Assembly (NCBI RefSeq): GCF_016801865.2
Contig: NC_068938.1
Location: 98,502,925-98,566,924, forward strand
DNA from: Culex pipiens pallens
Lineage: Eukaryota; Arthropoda; Insecta; Diptera; Culicidae
Reading direction: 5' to 3'
Length of the DNA: 64,000 bases
Part shown: one piece after another, positions 1 through 9,983 of the stretch
Position numbering within the stretch: the first letter of the stretch is position 1
How the letters are laid out: every line of letters starts with the position of its first letter
Made by a program: the position numbers and the translations under genes
Notes under the pieces: model-generated
What the model was told of the DNA's origin: nothing
Seen by the model: the letters and a program-made list of their open reading frames with translations, nothing else
Database searches by the model: none

Positions 1-1295
1 TAAATAAAACCAATCAGTCTGATAGACGGCTCTACGTGAGCATTTCTTGCTAATCTTTTAAGTGATGATCAAATAATCTAAAAAAACGAATAGAGAAAAA
101 CGAATCGAAACTGATAGTTTTCACTATCTGCACTCACATTTCCGCGCCCAGTCGGGCTGCACCACGGAAGTCGAGTTCCACCTAAAGCTTCCAGATAAAA
201 TGAAATAATAAAATTTAATCAAATAAATTGATACAACTTTTGCATAGGGGTGAGCCTTCCCCTCTCTCATGGCAAATACACACTTACACGGGGATGAAAA
301 GGTACCCCCCAGAGGGTGGTGGTGGAGCTTTCGGATGAAGATCGCGAATGAATTTGAGAGCCCCACTGTAAAGCATGCAAATTGTGTGCTCCTGAGAAGT
401 ACGAACCCTCTGCGAGAGAAAGTGAGAGAGTGGGGAGAGCGGGGTGTGCTGGTTTGGTAAAGTAATTTTGTAAATGGAGGGAAAAATATGCACAAGGTTT
501 TAAATTTGTTTGCCTTCTGCATGGGCAAATATTTTGATTCCCCCGCTAATGCAGAGATATATCAATTTGGGAAAACCCCGGGGTGAGTTGGGGTTGGGTG
601 TTTGTATGTGTTTGTGTGTATTTGTGTTGAAAAAGCTCGCGGTTGAAATTGAATATATGCTAAGTGTCAGGATTTTCATGTAGCATCAGTTACACTCTGA
701 TTCGAGTTCGTTGGTTTGAATTTGTTTGTAGCATTGGATCGATTCTAAACTATTTCACATGAGATAAGATGATTGTGGATTGTTAATTAGTATTTGAAAA
801 AATATTTCAACTTTTGTAATATGTAATCATGTTCCTAATCAACGTGTTGTTTAATAAAAGTCTTTCTTTCATACTACCCTACTTTTCTTCAACCACCTCA
901 TCATACTACCCAAAATTGGCATCAGTCTATCTGACAATCTCTCCAACCGGGTGATATGAGTGCACGTGATCCTGTCACCTGTCCTGTGTTTGCATCCTTA
1001 TTTCCTCCCTACTCTTCCTGAATCCATTATCTTGCTCCATACTCGAACGCATTGAATCATACACACACGCGATACGCTTGCTGAAACCGAACCGCACGTA
1101 CAATAATCAGCAAATAGAAAATGTATTATCCAGGCTCACTTACACACGCACACACACACACACACCCTCACGCACGCACGTGTTGGTTTTTGTGACGAAA
1201 TTTCAGGGTGACTCTTTTTTCTTGGAGTGCTTTTTTCATCCTGTTTCTTACACAATACAACTTTGTCCTTGTATTCCCGATGGCAAAATAGGTAA
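1..1295. other. Low-copy DNA, no gene recognised
   Basis: I see no open frame with protein-like composition, no RNA gene and no TIR here. Small frames near 124-528 on both strands overlap each other and look like chance. The stretch holds a G/T-rich patch near 595-630 and a short AC microsatellite. It could be intergenic or intronic. Confidence 0.5.
1141..1166. repeat. (AC)n microsatellite
   Basis: A short AC-dinucleotide run with a few interrupting bases, continuing into CACGCACG-type sequence. Small frames reading through it (for example 1136-1351 minus, with a VCVCVC run) are by-products of the repeat. Confidence 0.85.
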
Positions 1296-1365
1296 TTTTG
1301 CATAATAAGTTTTTCCATACAAGGCTCCATATAATTTTGGGAGCTGGTCATACAAAATGGGTTTG
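1296..1365. repeat. Dispersed repeat fragment, target of foldback arm
   Basis: The sequence around GGTCATACAAAATGGG, with the upstream GCATAATAA and CCATAC segments, recurs at about 35060-35130. The foldback arm at 1366 interrupts it, while the 35-kb copy carries on without the arm. Family unknown. Confidence 0.5.
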
Positions 1366-1866
1366 TATATATTTATATGGGTAATTCTCTACCAACTCAC
1401 ACAAAATCTAGAAAAGTTGCCCCGACCCCTCTTCGATTTGCGTGAAACTTTGTCCTAAGGGGTAACTTTTGTCCCTGATCACGAATCCGAGGTCCATTTT
1501 TTTGATATCTCGTGACGGAGGGGCGGTACGACCCCTTCCATTTTTGAACATGCGAAAAAAGAGGTGTTTTTCAATAATTTGCAGCCTGAAACGGTGATGA
1601 GATAGAAATTTGGTGTCAAAGGGACTTTTATGTAAAATTGGACGCCCAATTTGATGACGTATTCAAAATTCCGAAAAAACGTATTTTTCATCGAAAAAAA
1701 CACTTAAAAATGTTTTAAAAACTCTGCCATTTTCCGTTATTCAACTGTAAAATTTTTTGGAACATGTAATTTTAAGAAAAAAATAATGTACGTTTCGAAT
1801 CTACATTAACCCAGAAGGGTCATTTTTTCATACAGAACAAAAATTTTCATTTTAAAATTTCGTGTC
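1366..1866 (+). mobile_element. Solo left arm of foldback element
   Basis: It starts GGGTAATTCTCTACCAACTC and matches the left arm of the complete foldbacks at 36799 and 57277 for about 500 bases, ending near the ATTTCGTGT segment. The central spacer and the right arm are absent. This is a half element, left by deletion or by partial copying. Its 73-residue-type open frame is shared by every arm and is not taken as a gene. Confidence 0.75.
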
Positions 1867-2402
1867 AAGTTTTTGTATTATTGCCATGTTTCAACATAAT
1901 GTTATCATCATTACAATTATCTCAGTAGGCGGTGTTTAACATGTGAAAGGGAATTGTATTCAGAAATTTTGGAGAAAGTCACTTTTATTTTACGAAATTG
2001 GGCATATATATGCTTATATTGAACCAAAATTGACACTTTTTTTTAGGGAAATTGATCTGAAAACTGTTCTCAACAATCTGATTGATTCGAAAATATTTTA
2101 AATGTCATGGTGTAATATAGCAGAGGATTAAAAACATAATTTGGGTTCTCAACAATAATGGGTAGTAAATGGTTTTTTTTGAAAGAAAAACTCTATATTT
2201 AGCAGTGTTCTTTGCTCAAATTTGTATCCGAGCAATCTGTTGCTGTATTTTCATGACAAATTGTATTGCTTTTTGCGAGATAAAATCAACCTTTGACAAC
2301 AGCCAAAAAATGTTCTGCGGCTGTCATGTGGCCATTCTCCTGCGGTCATATCAGCGCGCGCGAACTTTAATTATTGACGCCCGCGATGATACAATAAAAA
2401 TA
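1867..2402. other. AT-rich unassigned DNA
   Basis: AT-rich sequence with no gene, no clear TIR and no tandem repeat. A short GC-richer block lies at 2330-2390. The 83-aa frame at 2169-2420 has no recognisable motif. Confidence 0.4.
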
Positions 2403-3354
2403 TTTTTTTGCGCAAAATGAAGAGTACAATTAAAATTCGTACGGAATGGTTTAGAATCATACTGACCGTGGTAGAGAAGTGTTCAAAGTACCTCAAAAAG
2501 AACCTTTCATAATTTTTTTAAAAGTTTAAATAGTTAGTTAATTATAGTTCTATATTAAATTTTCAAAAGTCCCTATCTGCATAGGAAACCCATGACTTAT
2601 AGGTTGTTTTGAAAATGTACTCTAGAGTTAAGAAAATGTTGATGAAAGTCATTATTTTAAACTTCTCAAAGTGTCATGATTTTCTCAATGAACATGGTTT
2701 TGAATCGGAAAACGTAATGCAATTTCGGATTCTTTTGACAATTTTCCACTTCATGTAAATAAGTTTGTGAATAATAAATAATATGTGTTTTTGAAACACA
2801 ATTAAAAAATATCTCCATATTTGTAGGCAATTTTAGTTGAACTAATTTCATGTAAAATGTGAAAACTTGTGATTCGTGCTCCGAACTCAGTATAAAATGC
2901 AATATAAAACGATAATTTTATAAAGAAAACTAGTTTTAACAAATTTCAGGCAAAATTCCGATTTTTGTTTTATTTTACCTAAATTTTATATGTATTTTGT
3001 TAAAAAGATTATAAACTTAGTTAACTAAATATAAACATTGATTTTTTTTCTGAAAAAAACTTTTTCAGCTACTTTAGTGATGGTACATTTAACGTACAAA
3101 TAAAGTTTGAACATCTTAAATATGATTTTATGAAGAAAAACTATAAATATCAAAGTAATATATAAACTAAGAATTTTTAGCGTAACTATTTTTCTAAACA
3201 ATATTGAAAAAACTTTTTTTCCAAAATAGTGCATGGACTTTGTGTGGCCTACCCTAGTACAAGTTTTAAAAATTATAATCATAAGAAAAACCTTACCTGT
3301 TGGAAAATATTTCAAAAACAAATTGAAAACCTATCAAAGTCACCTCGGTTTACG
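2403..3354 (-). mobile_element. Mariner-type MITE remnant (CCGTAAACCGGGGTGAC family)
   Basis: On the minus strand this matches the MITE copies at 17197 and 46585 over most of their length. Shared pieces include the AATGAAGAGTAC segment, the GTGCATGGACTTTGTGTGGCC segment and the terminal TCAAAGTCACCTCGGTTTAC. The end near 2403 lacks its terminal repeat, so this copy is truncated and probably immobile. No transposase frame is present. Confidence 0.7.
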
Positions 3355-3517
3355 GAAATTTCGAAGAAAATTAGAAATCTGGCAAATTTTGTTCGGTTAC
3401 TTTTTATTGGAGCTCAAATTTGTAAATTAGAGTCTTCCAAGGCATATTCATAAGAATTTTGATGCATATGTGCATGATTCCATCGATTTTCAGCTACTTT
3501 TCTGAAGAAATGAAAAA

Positions 3518-3640
3518 TCCATAAAAAGGGGTCGTACCACTCCTCTGTAACAAAATATTGAAAATGGACCTAGGATTCGTAAACAGAGACCAAAATTACC
3601 TCATATGACAAGGTTTGACGCAAATCAAAGCTGCTGTGTT
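3518..3640 (+). repeat. Diverged fragment of foldback arm
   Basis: The pieces GGGGTCGTACC, GGATTCGTAA, and a segment ending in ACGCAAATC occur in the same order as in the right arms of the foldbacks at 36799 and 57277. Divergence is high and both ends are missing. Confidence 0.5.
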
Positions 3641-4486
3641 GCTGATAAAGAATTATCCAGTTTTATTTATGTCCAATGATATTTGAGAACATTTTGAAAG
3701 AAGGAGGATGGCGGGATGAAAGAAACATAAATACAAAGCTTCCAGCACCACCCTATCGCCAATCACACACGCAAGGTGTTTGGTGGTCGAGCGCCACCGG
3801 CAAAATAACAAACGACGCGTACCCGAAAGGGATTTCCCGAGGACCCATTTCCATCAGTTTTTCGTTCATATTTTTTTCCCAAACCCCTTCCCTCACAAGT
3901 CCCTCTCGCCGGACATCCATCGAGTTGCACGCGCAGCCCATTTTTCCGATGATGTATGGGAAAGCAGTTTTTCGGGTTGTGAATTTTCCGGACTGGTCTG
4001 TGCGAAAAAAAGAAGGCAAAAAAAAATGTTGAGGCTATCACTAGTCTGGCTAACATTTATTCAGGCCCCCAAACACACGTAACGCACTTCACTCTCTAAC
4101 CGCACACCAACGCAGCCATCATCACCACCAGTGGGACGCCACAGGACCAGACCACATGTACATAAATATTGGAATTAAAGTGTCCCCCCGTGGGCTGGGT
4201 GCTGCGGCAGTGGTGGCGCGGAGTTGGTTAGGTTTTGGAGGTTTCGTTTGCAGGACATCGTCGGGATGGTTTGCGGAAGCGGCACCTGAGAGGAAGAGAA
4301 AGGGTCCTGGGCTCGGGAAGTGATAGACGTGCATGTGTACGGCTTTAATTTCGTTGAAATCATCGCGTTTTCGCGTTGGCAGCCGCGGGCTATTCTAATG
4401 GATTAGGTTTAGTCATATTTGAGAGTGATACGCTGACACACTATTTGTTTTAATCTATTTATTAGGTTATGATGACGTGGCTGGAT
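3641..4486. other. GC-richer low-copy DNA
   Basis: Overlapping frames of 88-118 aa are open on both strands (3676-4082), but none shows a motif or convincing start context. I regard them as chance frames in GC-richer DNA. No TIR or tandem repeat is visible. Intronic or intergenic unique sequence is the simplest reading. Confidence 0.4.
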
Positions 4487-4572
4487 ATCTAGGTTATTAC
4501 GGGAGCGAATGACCCATAGGGTTAAAGTTCCCCTAATAAAATCAACAACAACAACAACAACATCTAGGTTAT
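4487..4572 (+). mobile_element. Minimal 5'-truncated retroposon with 11-bp target duplication
   Basis: An 11-bp direct repeat, ATCTAGGTTAT, lies at 4487-4497 and again at 4562-4572. Between them sit 64 bases ending in AATAAAATC and a (CAA)n tail. Direct repeats of this size around a 3' tail are the mark of target-primed reverse transcription, so this is read as a severely 5'-truncated LINE or SINE in plus orientation. The parent family cannot be named from so little sequence. Confidence 0.8.
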
Positions 4573-4727
4573 CGCGGGGATTGATACATTTTTATTTTAT
4601 AAAATGGAAACATTAACCCCTCAATGACCAGAGGAAAATCGGGTTATTTTTTACTTGTTGCTATCTTTACTGAGACTATAAATGAACTAAAAAAAAGATT
4701 TTTTTCGAAAAAAAAAATTATCGCTTC

Positions 4728-5622
4728 CCATAACGTCATGATTCGAATTCCCGCACACTTCGAAACCCGGACACCTCTTCTTGTTTTATCAATTATTTGG
4801 ATATCCTAAGTTCGCATTATGAATGTCAAAACTGTGTTATTTGATGAATTCTAGTTAATGCCAAACAAAAAAAATAAAATAAAATTATAAGTTTACCAAA
4901 AATGCGAAACATTTCACTGAAATATTTCATAGGCATCTGAACTGCCCATGATCGCATAAATGTCCCATAAGCATTTTCGTCACTTTTGAGTTATTGATGC
5001 AGTTTGGTTCAAAATCGTGTGCTCTTTCAAAAGAGCCTATAACATCAAGTACTTTGTTCTAGAAATCAAGAGGAAATCCAGTTTTTTCGCGAAAACTTAA
5101 CACGTAGCCTTATGTGTGGGACAAACTTGTTTAGCGTTTTTCTCAGCTTGCTGTTTTTGCATATGGGACATTTATACGAACATGGGCAGTGAAGCACCGG
5201 GAAGGTAAAGCAGAAATTTATGGTTTTGATTTCCTTAAATTCAAGCAAATTTTTATATAAAATAACGATTGTTTTGATGTTTACCTAATGGTTGCTATTA
5301 ATTATTAACATTTCAGTCCAAATTTGTGCGGTTCATAAGCAAAATCGAGTGTCTGGAATTTGAAGCAAAAGTGTCCGGATTTCGAATCAGCTTTTATCAG
5401 TTTTCGGGATTCGAAGTACAACAAGTTATTTTAATTTTGAAAAATTGATGAAAAATTGTTAGAAAAGACTTATTTTGCATGCATTCTCTTAAAACTAACT
5501 GGTTATACTACATCCTGATGATATTTCTTCATTTCCATTTTATTACATGATTTTTTGCCAGCTATAACAAAAATGATATGCTACTAAGTGTCCGGATTTC
5601 GAATCATTACGTTACGTTACGG
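4728..5622. mobile_element. TIR element interrupted by a smaller TIR element
   Basis: The left end reads CCATAACGTCATGATTCGAA. The reverse complement of the right end reads CCGTAACGTAATGATTCGAA, followed on both sides by a GNACAC-type segment. Internal copies of the GTGTCCGGATTTCGAATCA motif lie near 5370. No target duplication was resolved, so the superfamily is open. No coding sequence is seen. Confidence 0.55.
4941..5190. mobile_element. 250-bp MITE nested in the 4728-5622 element
   Basis: The left end is ACTGCCCATGATCGCATAAA and the right end, reverse-complemented, is ACTGCCCATGTTCGTATAAA, followed by TGTCCCATA on both sides. The arms are about 29 bp. Flanks suggest at most a 2-bp duplication (GA). 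Similar end sequence (ACTGCCCCTGATCGCATAAA) recurs at 7146, inside the 5970-8107 element, so the family is dispersed. Confidence 0.65.
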
Positions 5623-5982
5623 TCAAAAACAAAAAATCTCTACACAGAAAAATAAAACAGTAATCCAGTTGTGTGTAGAGACCTGAGTGTAAAATACTTT
5701 TTGCATTATTTTATGCAATTTTATGTAATATTTTATTCTGAAATATGTAACCCATCAGTATGTGAAACCGACTTGACCGAAATGTCAAGCTCATATAGAG
5801 CAATTGCATCTCAAATCAGGATTTTTTTCGGTACTTTTGTACCCGACCCTCTCCGATTTTAATGAAACTTTTTAAACATGTTATCCTAGGCCTTTATAAG
5901 CCATTTTTGTGTATATGGAGCCAATTGTACTCAAAAATGACATTTGAGAAGGACGTAAGTTATTTAAATCAGAGCTGTGGAG

Positions 5983-6175
5983 TCGGAGTCGGAGTCGGAG
6001 CTGGAGTCGGTGGAGTCGGGTCTTTTTGGGGACCTGGAGTCGGAGTCGGAGTCGGAGTCGTCAAAACTCGAATAGCTGGAGTCGGAGTCGGAGTCGGAGC
6101 TAGCTAAATTTGATGAGCTGGAGTCGGAGTCGGAGCCGGAGTCGTAAATTTCTGATAGACCTGGAGTCGGAGTTA
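5983..6175 (+). repeat. Subterminal GGAGTC hexamer repeats (left)
   Basis: Degenerate GGAGTC/GGAGCC hexamers lie in several clusters separated by short unique spacers, just inside the left end of the hAT-like element. They probably belong to the element's subterminal region, where transposase-binding repeats often lie. That role is inference. Confidence 0.85.
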
Positions 6176-7240
6176 TCAATATATTTTATATAATTTATGA
6201 ACTTATTTATTGTTCAATATTTGTTATAATTTTTTGGTTAATTACCAATTTTTTAAATTTATTTATTGAATCGCGTGCACTGCGTTGACATTTTTTTTAA
6301 TCAATTTATTTTTTGGATCAAGATAATTATCAGATGTCATGTTGTTTTCGAAGCATTTTTATTGTGATTGGAAAGCTCTTATTGTGTAATTTCACTAAGA
6401 TCACAGCATGATAATCTGTTAATCCTCTCTTGTCAATGTTTGTATACACTAAACTATAGTTTCATAACTCATACAATAGTAAACAATTGTGGCTGTGTAG
6501 TCAAAAAATTAAAACATATTTAAATAATTATTAACATATTTAATTGATTCTTTGCTGTCTCTTTTTGCTTGTATTTACAATATTTAAAAAAAGTATTTAC
6601 ACCCCTTGGGCCCTATGCACATTTTGTGTTGAAACATGTTAAGAATTCAAAGTTTGACAAAAACCTAGTACTACGTTTTATTCAAAAACTCATGCCGAAC
6701 ATTTTGCTACAAAAAGCTCATGAAAAGATGATTTCTATAAAAACTTCTATAACAAATACTATTACAAAAATAAAAAAGGTGCTAAAAAAGTTTGTACACC
6801 TTTCGAAAATTAACATAAAGTTATTTGTTGACAAATCATCATAAATCCAGCCCCCCAACTCCAAATTGGCATCTTTGACCGATATAAAATAATTTAGATT
6901 GAATATAGTATAAAAGTTTACATAACTTTGGAAATTCTTTATAAAACTTATCTAAACTTAATTTTGTTAACATTTAATTCAACTAAATGTCAATATATCA
7001 CCATAGAATTGCTAAGATTTTAAGTAGATCCTTTTTTATAGGAAAATTAAGGTTCACTATCGGTACTAACGAAAAAAAAAATATATTTAAAAAACATTTG
7101 TAAAATTGACATTATAACTCTACTAATAAATTATCAACTATTATACTGCCCCTGATCGCATAAAAAAAGTCGAAGCAAAAAATGTATGCAAGTGGTGGAT
7201 CCCTAAATAATATCTTTGAACAAGTCTATTTTTTTAAACA

Positions 7241-7803
7241 CCTTAAATCGGGGTGATATAATTGCTATAATTTTAATTTATTTTTCAAATTTTAGAATTT
7301 TCTCATTATTTATATGTTTAAAGTGTGTACTGGGCTGGATCACACAATTTCCATGTACGTCCTCTGAAATAAATTCAAAAGAGCTTTAAAAAATAGTGAC
7401 TTTGAAAATTGTCTATTTCAAAACCAGGATATCTTTGATAGTTACTGTGTTTCTTCAAAATTTCAGCCTAAAGTTATGCAAATTGATTTTATATGTCAAT
7501 TCGATCATGAAGGCTAACTTTCTTTTAATATTTCATTAAAAAAAGTACAATTAAAAATTAGTTAGCTAGCATATAAATAAAAAAATGAAAGTAAATTTAA
7601 AGTAATTAAATAAAAAGTTCCAATTTTTCAAACAACAAAATTTAAATTTATATACAAAATTGTTGTGCTGAAAATGCGTTTAAAAACATGCAACATAGAA
7701 CAACGAACACTTATCTACCAAGCTTAGTATGGTTCCATACCATTCTGTTTGTATAAATAATTTTGCGAAACACCCCGAACATAAATGTCACCCCGGTTTA
7801 CAG
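7241..7803 (+). mobile_element. Diverged mariner-type MITE inside the hAT-like element
   Basis: The left end, CCTTAAATCGGGGTGA, and the right end, TGTCACCCCGGTTTACAG followed by TA, are degenerate forms of the CCGTAAACCGGGGTGAC family seen at 17197 and 46585. Internal landmarks (TGTACTGGGCTGGATCACAC, CCATTCTGTTTGTA) match in order. It is strongly diverged and has no coding. Confidence 0.6.
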
Positions 7804-7881
7804 TATTCGCGCAAGTGTGAACTGAAATGTGAGTGATGTGATTAATTCAAATTTTAAAAATATTTTAAATAAAGATTAGGT

Positions 7882-8099
7882 GTCGGAGTCGGAGTCGGAG
7901 CCGGAGTCAACAATTTGTGGAAAGCTGGAGTCGGAGTCGGAGTCGGAGTCAGCTAGAGTTGGAAGGCCGGAGTCGGAGTCGGAGCCGGAGTCATCAATTT
8001 GTGGAAAGCCGGAGCCGGAGTCGGAGTCGGAGTCAGCTTAACTCAGAAATCCGGAGTCGGAGTCGGAGTCGGAGTCGCTTGAAATATGACCCGACTCCG
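7882..8099 (+). repeat. Subterminal GGAGTC hexamer repeats (right)
   Basis: Five clusters of GGAGTC/GGAGCC hexamers alternate with spacers, next to the right end of the hAT-like element. The hexamers run in the same direction as in the left cluster, so the two subterminal arrays are direct rather than inverted. Only the outermost 17 bp form the inverted termini. The frame through it encodes an SR-like repeat that is not a real protein. Confidence 0.85.
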
Positions 8100-8768
8100 A
8101 AGCCCTGATTTAAATATTTTTGTATTTTGTAATTTAAAAATTTCTGTGTCTCGAAGCCGTTGCATCGTATCAAAAAATGGTCAAAAACAAACTTGTAGGA
8201 AATTGGGAGAATCGGTCAGCACTATCCGTTTTTGAAAATTTCGACGTTTAGACCGCTTTTCAAAAAACAGTTTTAGTAAATGATTTGTATTTTTTTAGGA
8301 GACACATACCATCCTGCATTTTTCGTGAGTTTTTTTTGTCACATTTAAGACTATTTTCACAAAAAAATTGAACGAAAAGAAATCGTTACATCACCTTAAA
8401 ATTTTACTTTTTAACTTAAAAATTGAAAAATCTCACAAAGGTAGGGTGTATTTTTCTTTCAGTGTATTTTTTTCAGAAAGCCCGTCCAGTTTCCTACAAG
8501 TTTGTCTTTGATACGATGCAACGGCTTCGAGATACAGTAATTTTTAAATTACAAAATACAAAAATATTTAAATAATTTACACCCTTCTCAAATGTAATTT
8601 TTGAGTACAATTGGCTCCATATACACAAAAAATGGCTTATATAGGCCTAGGATAACATGTTTAAAAAGTTTCATTAAAATCGGAGAGGGTCGGGTACAAA
8701 AGTACCAGAAAAAATCCTGATTTGAGATGGAATTGCTCTATATTCGTTTATCCTTTCCATTCTTCATC

Positions 8769-8841
8769 GGTCTGATGGCCGAGCGGGCTAAGGCGCCAGT
8801 CCCTTCTTTTGTTTCTGGGTTTAAATCCCATCGGTTGCAAC
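8769..8841 (+). ncRNA. tRNA-like Pol III unit inside MITE (Leu/Ser-type)
   Basis: A box-like TGGCCGAGCGGG, followed by CTAAGGCGCCAG, resembles the D-arm of Leu/Ser tRNAs. The B box-like GGTTTAAATCC differs from the canonical box at the C of TTC. A T-run follows after TTGCAAC and could end Pol III transcription. The acceptor ends do not pair, so this is not read as a working tRNA but as a tRNA-derived segment. The copy at 45784-45864 shows the same layout. Confidence 0.7.
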
Positions 8842-8930
8842 TTTTTTGTTGTGTTTACAAAAATTGTACATGTAGTGTGTAATGGAATTGTCTTTCTTCA
8901 CAAAGGTAATGGGCATGATTTCGCTGTGTA

Positions 8931-9797
8931 CCCAAAAGGCTTCCTATTTCTGTACTTTGTTGTTGTTTTCACAACAACTTTACATCATTTCGTGTGACAA
9001 CCTTTCAACATTCCTCTTCATGAATACCTTAACAATTATCAACGTAGAGTACGCTGGCAAATCTCTCGTTAAACAATCCGGTGACAACGGTGAGGGTCGT
9101 TCCTGTGCTGAACCAGTTAAGCTCCCTTGTTCCCATCAGCACGGAAACACGTTCCGGAGGCGGCGCTGACGAAATATGATGCAAAACTGCCGGTTTTGCA
9201 TTGTCGGCTGGGCTGTTGGTTGGTTGCAAAATACTACTATTTATGAACTTCTACCAGCAGGTAGCATGTCTCGGCACACAACAAAAGAACAACGGTGTGC
9301 CATTTAAAAACCCCCACCACTTCTTTTTTCCACTGTCGGCCGTTGTTCTCAAATGTCATATTTAATATCGTCGCGCTTTGCAAAACTATTTCTGGCTCAG
9401 CTCCTAAGGTGAGGGCAGCTATTTTTGGCATTTTCCTGCTCACAAAGGCTGCAAAAGTTGTCGTCCGAACGATGAACCAGGTTCTGAACCGTGTCGTCGG
9501 ACACTGACCGTCAACGACACGCCAGCAGTGTTAACCCGATTATGGCCCAACTCAACCACCGGCAGTCGTCTGACCGGGTGCGGTGACCGGCCACGTCGGA
9601 AGTGTCCTTCCTTCGGTCTACAGTAAGCTTGAAGAACTAGCTGGGAAGGGGTTTTGCACTGCTTGGGGAGGATGGACGTTTTTCCCGGAAAACGAAACTA
9701 TGAATAGTGGATGATGGGTTGGCAAGAAAGTAATGAGTGCCGCAATTCGTACCAGCAAAAGAGTTCCATTGAGATTCGCAGTAAATCATGTAATAAT
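8931..9797. other. Low-copy DNA, no gene recognised
   Basis: A mid-GC stretch between the tRNA-MITE and the 8-bp array. Frames of 66-95 aa on both strands overlap and show no motif. No TIR or tandem repeat was found. Intergenic or intronic unique DNA. Confidence 0.4.
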
Positions 9798-9799
9798 AA

Positions 9800-9983
9800 A
9801 ACAAAAATACAAAAATACAAAAATACAAAAATACAAAAATACAAAAATACAAAAATACAAAAATACAAAAATACAAAAACACAAAAATACAAAATACTAA
9901 AATACAAAAATACAAAAATACAAAAATACAAAAATACAAAAATACAAAAATACAAAAATACAAAAATACAAAAATACAAAAAC
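9800..9983 (+). repeat. (ATACAAAA)n tandem array, left block
   Basis: About 22 units of the 8-bp repeat with a few variants (one ACACAAAA-type unit, one ATACTAAA-type). It has no stop codon in most frames, which creates long artificial open frames. Confidence 0.95.

Larger units (their letters stand above)
5970..8107. mobile_element. hAT-like non-autonomous element with 8-bp duplication
   Basis: The 8-bp repeat ATTTAAAT flanks the element at 5962-5969 and 8108-8115. The ends are CAGAGCTGTGGAGTCGG and, reverse-complemented, CAGGGCTTCGGAGTCGG. An 8-bp duplication with CAGRG ends is typical of the hAT superfamily. At 2138 bp it is long for a MITE but has no hAT transposase frame. The interior is AT-rich and holds another MITE remnant. 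It lies wholly inside the 5798-8738 element and is therefore younger than it. Confidence 0.85.
5798..8738. mobile_element. 2.94-kb long-TIR element with 4-bp TATA duplication
   Basis: TIRs of about 155 bp run at 5798-5953 and, inverted, at 8583-8738. They start GAGCAATTGCATCTCAAATC and GAGCAATTCCATCTCAAATC. The flanks are TATA on both sides (5794-5797 and 8739-8742). The paralogous MITE at 45678-46045 has a single TATA at the same point (45891-45894), a paralogous empty site. No transposase frame is present, and much of the interior is the hAT-like element at 5970. I do not assign a superfamily. Confidence 0.85.
5643..8928 (+). mobile_element. TA-flanked MITE carrying a tRNA-like unit, split by a 2.94-kb insertion
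   Basis: The ends are CACAGAAAAA at 5643 and, reverse-complemented, CACAGCGAAA at 8928. Each is flanked by TA (5641-5642 and 8929-8930). Removing the insertion at 5798-8738 and one TATA leaves about 341 bp. That matches the uninterrupted copy at 45678-46045 (368 bp, opposite orientation) along its whole length, including the tRNA-like segment. TA duplication and short TIRs fit a Tc1/mariner-mobilised MITE. Confidence 0.85.

Noticed and set aside
3676..4082. Gene at 3.7-4.1 kb
   Set aside because: Four overlapping frames on both strands, none with a motif or splice context that stands out.
7917..8108. SR-rich small protein
   Set aside because: The Arg/Ser repeats come from GGAGTC hexamers at the end of the hAT-like element. 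The opposite frames give Asp/Ser or Val/Gly repeats equally well.
8769..8841. Functional tRNA-Leu or tRNA-Ser gene
   Set aside because: The acceptor stem does not pair, the B box is altered, and the segment lies inside a MITE present in two copies.
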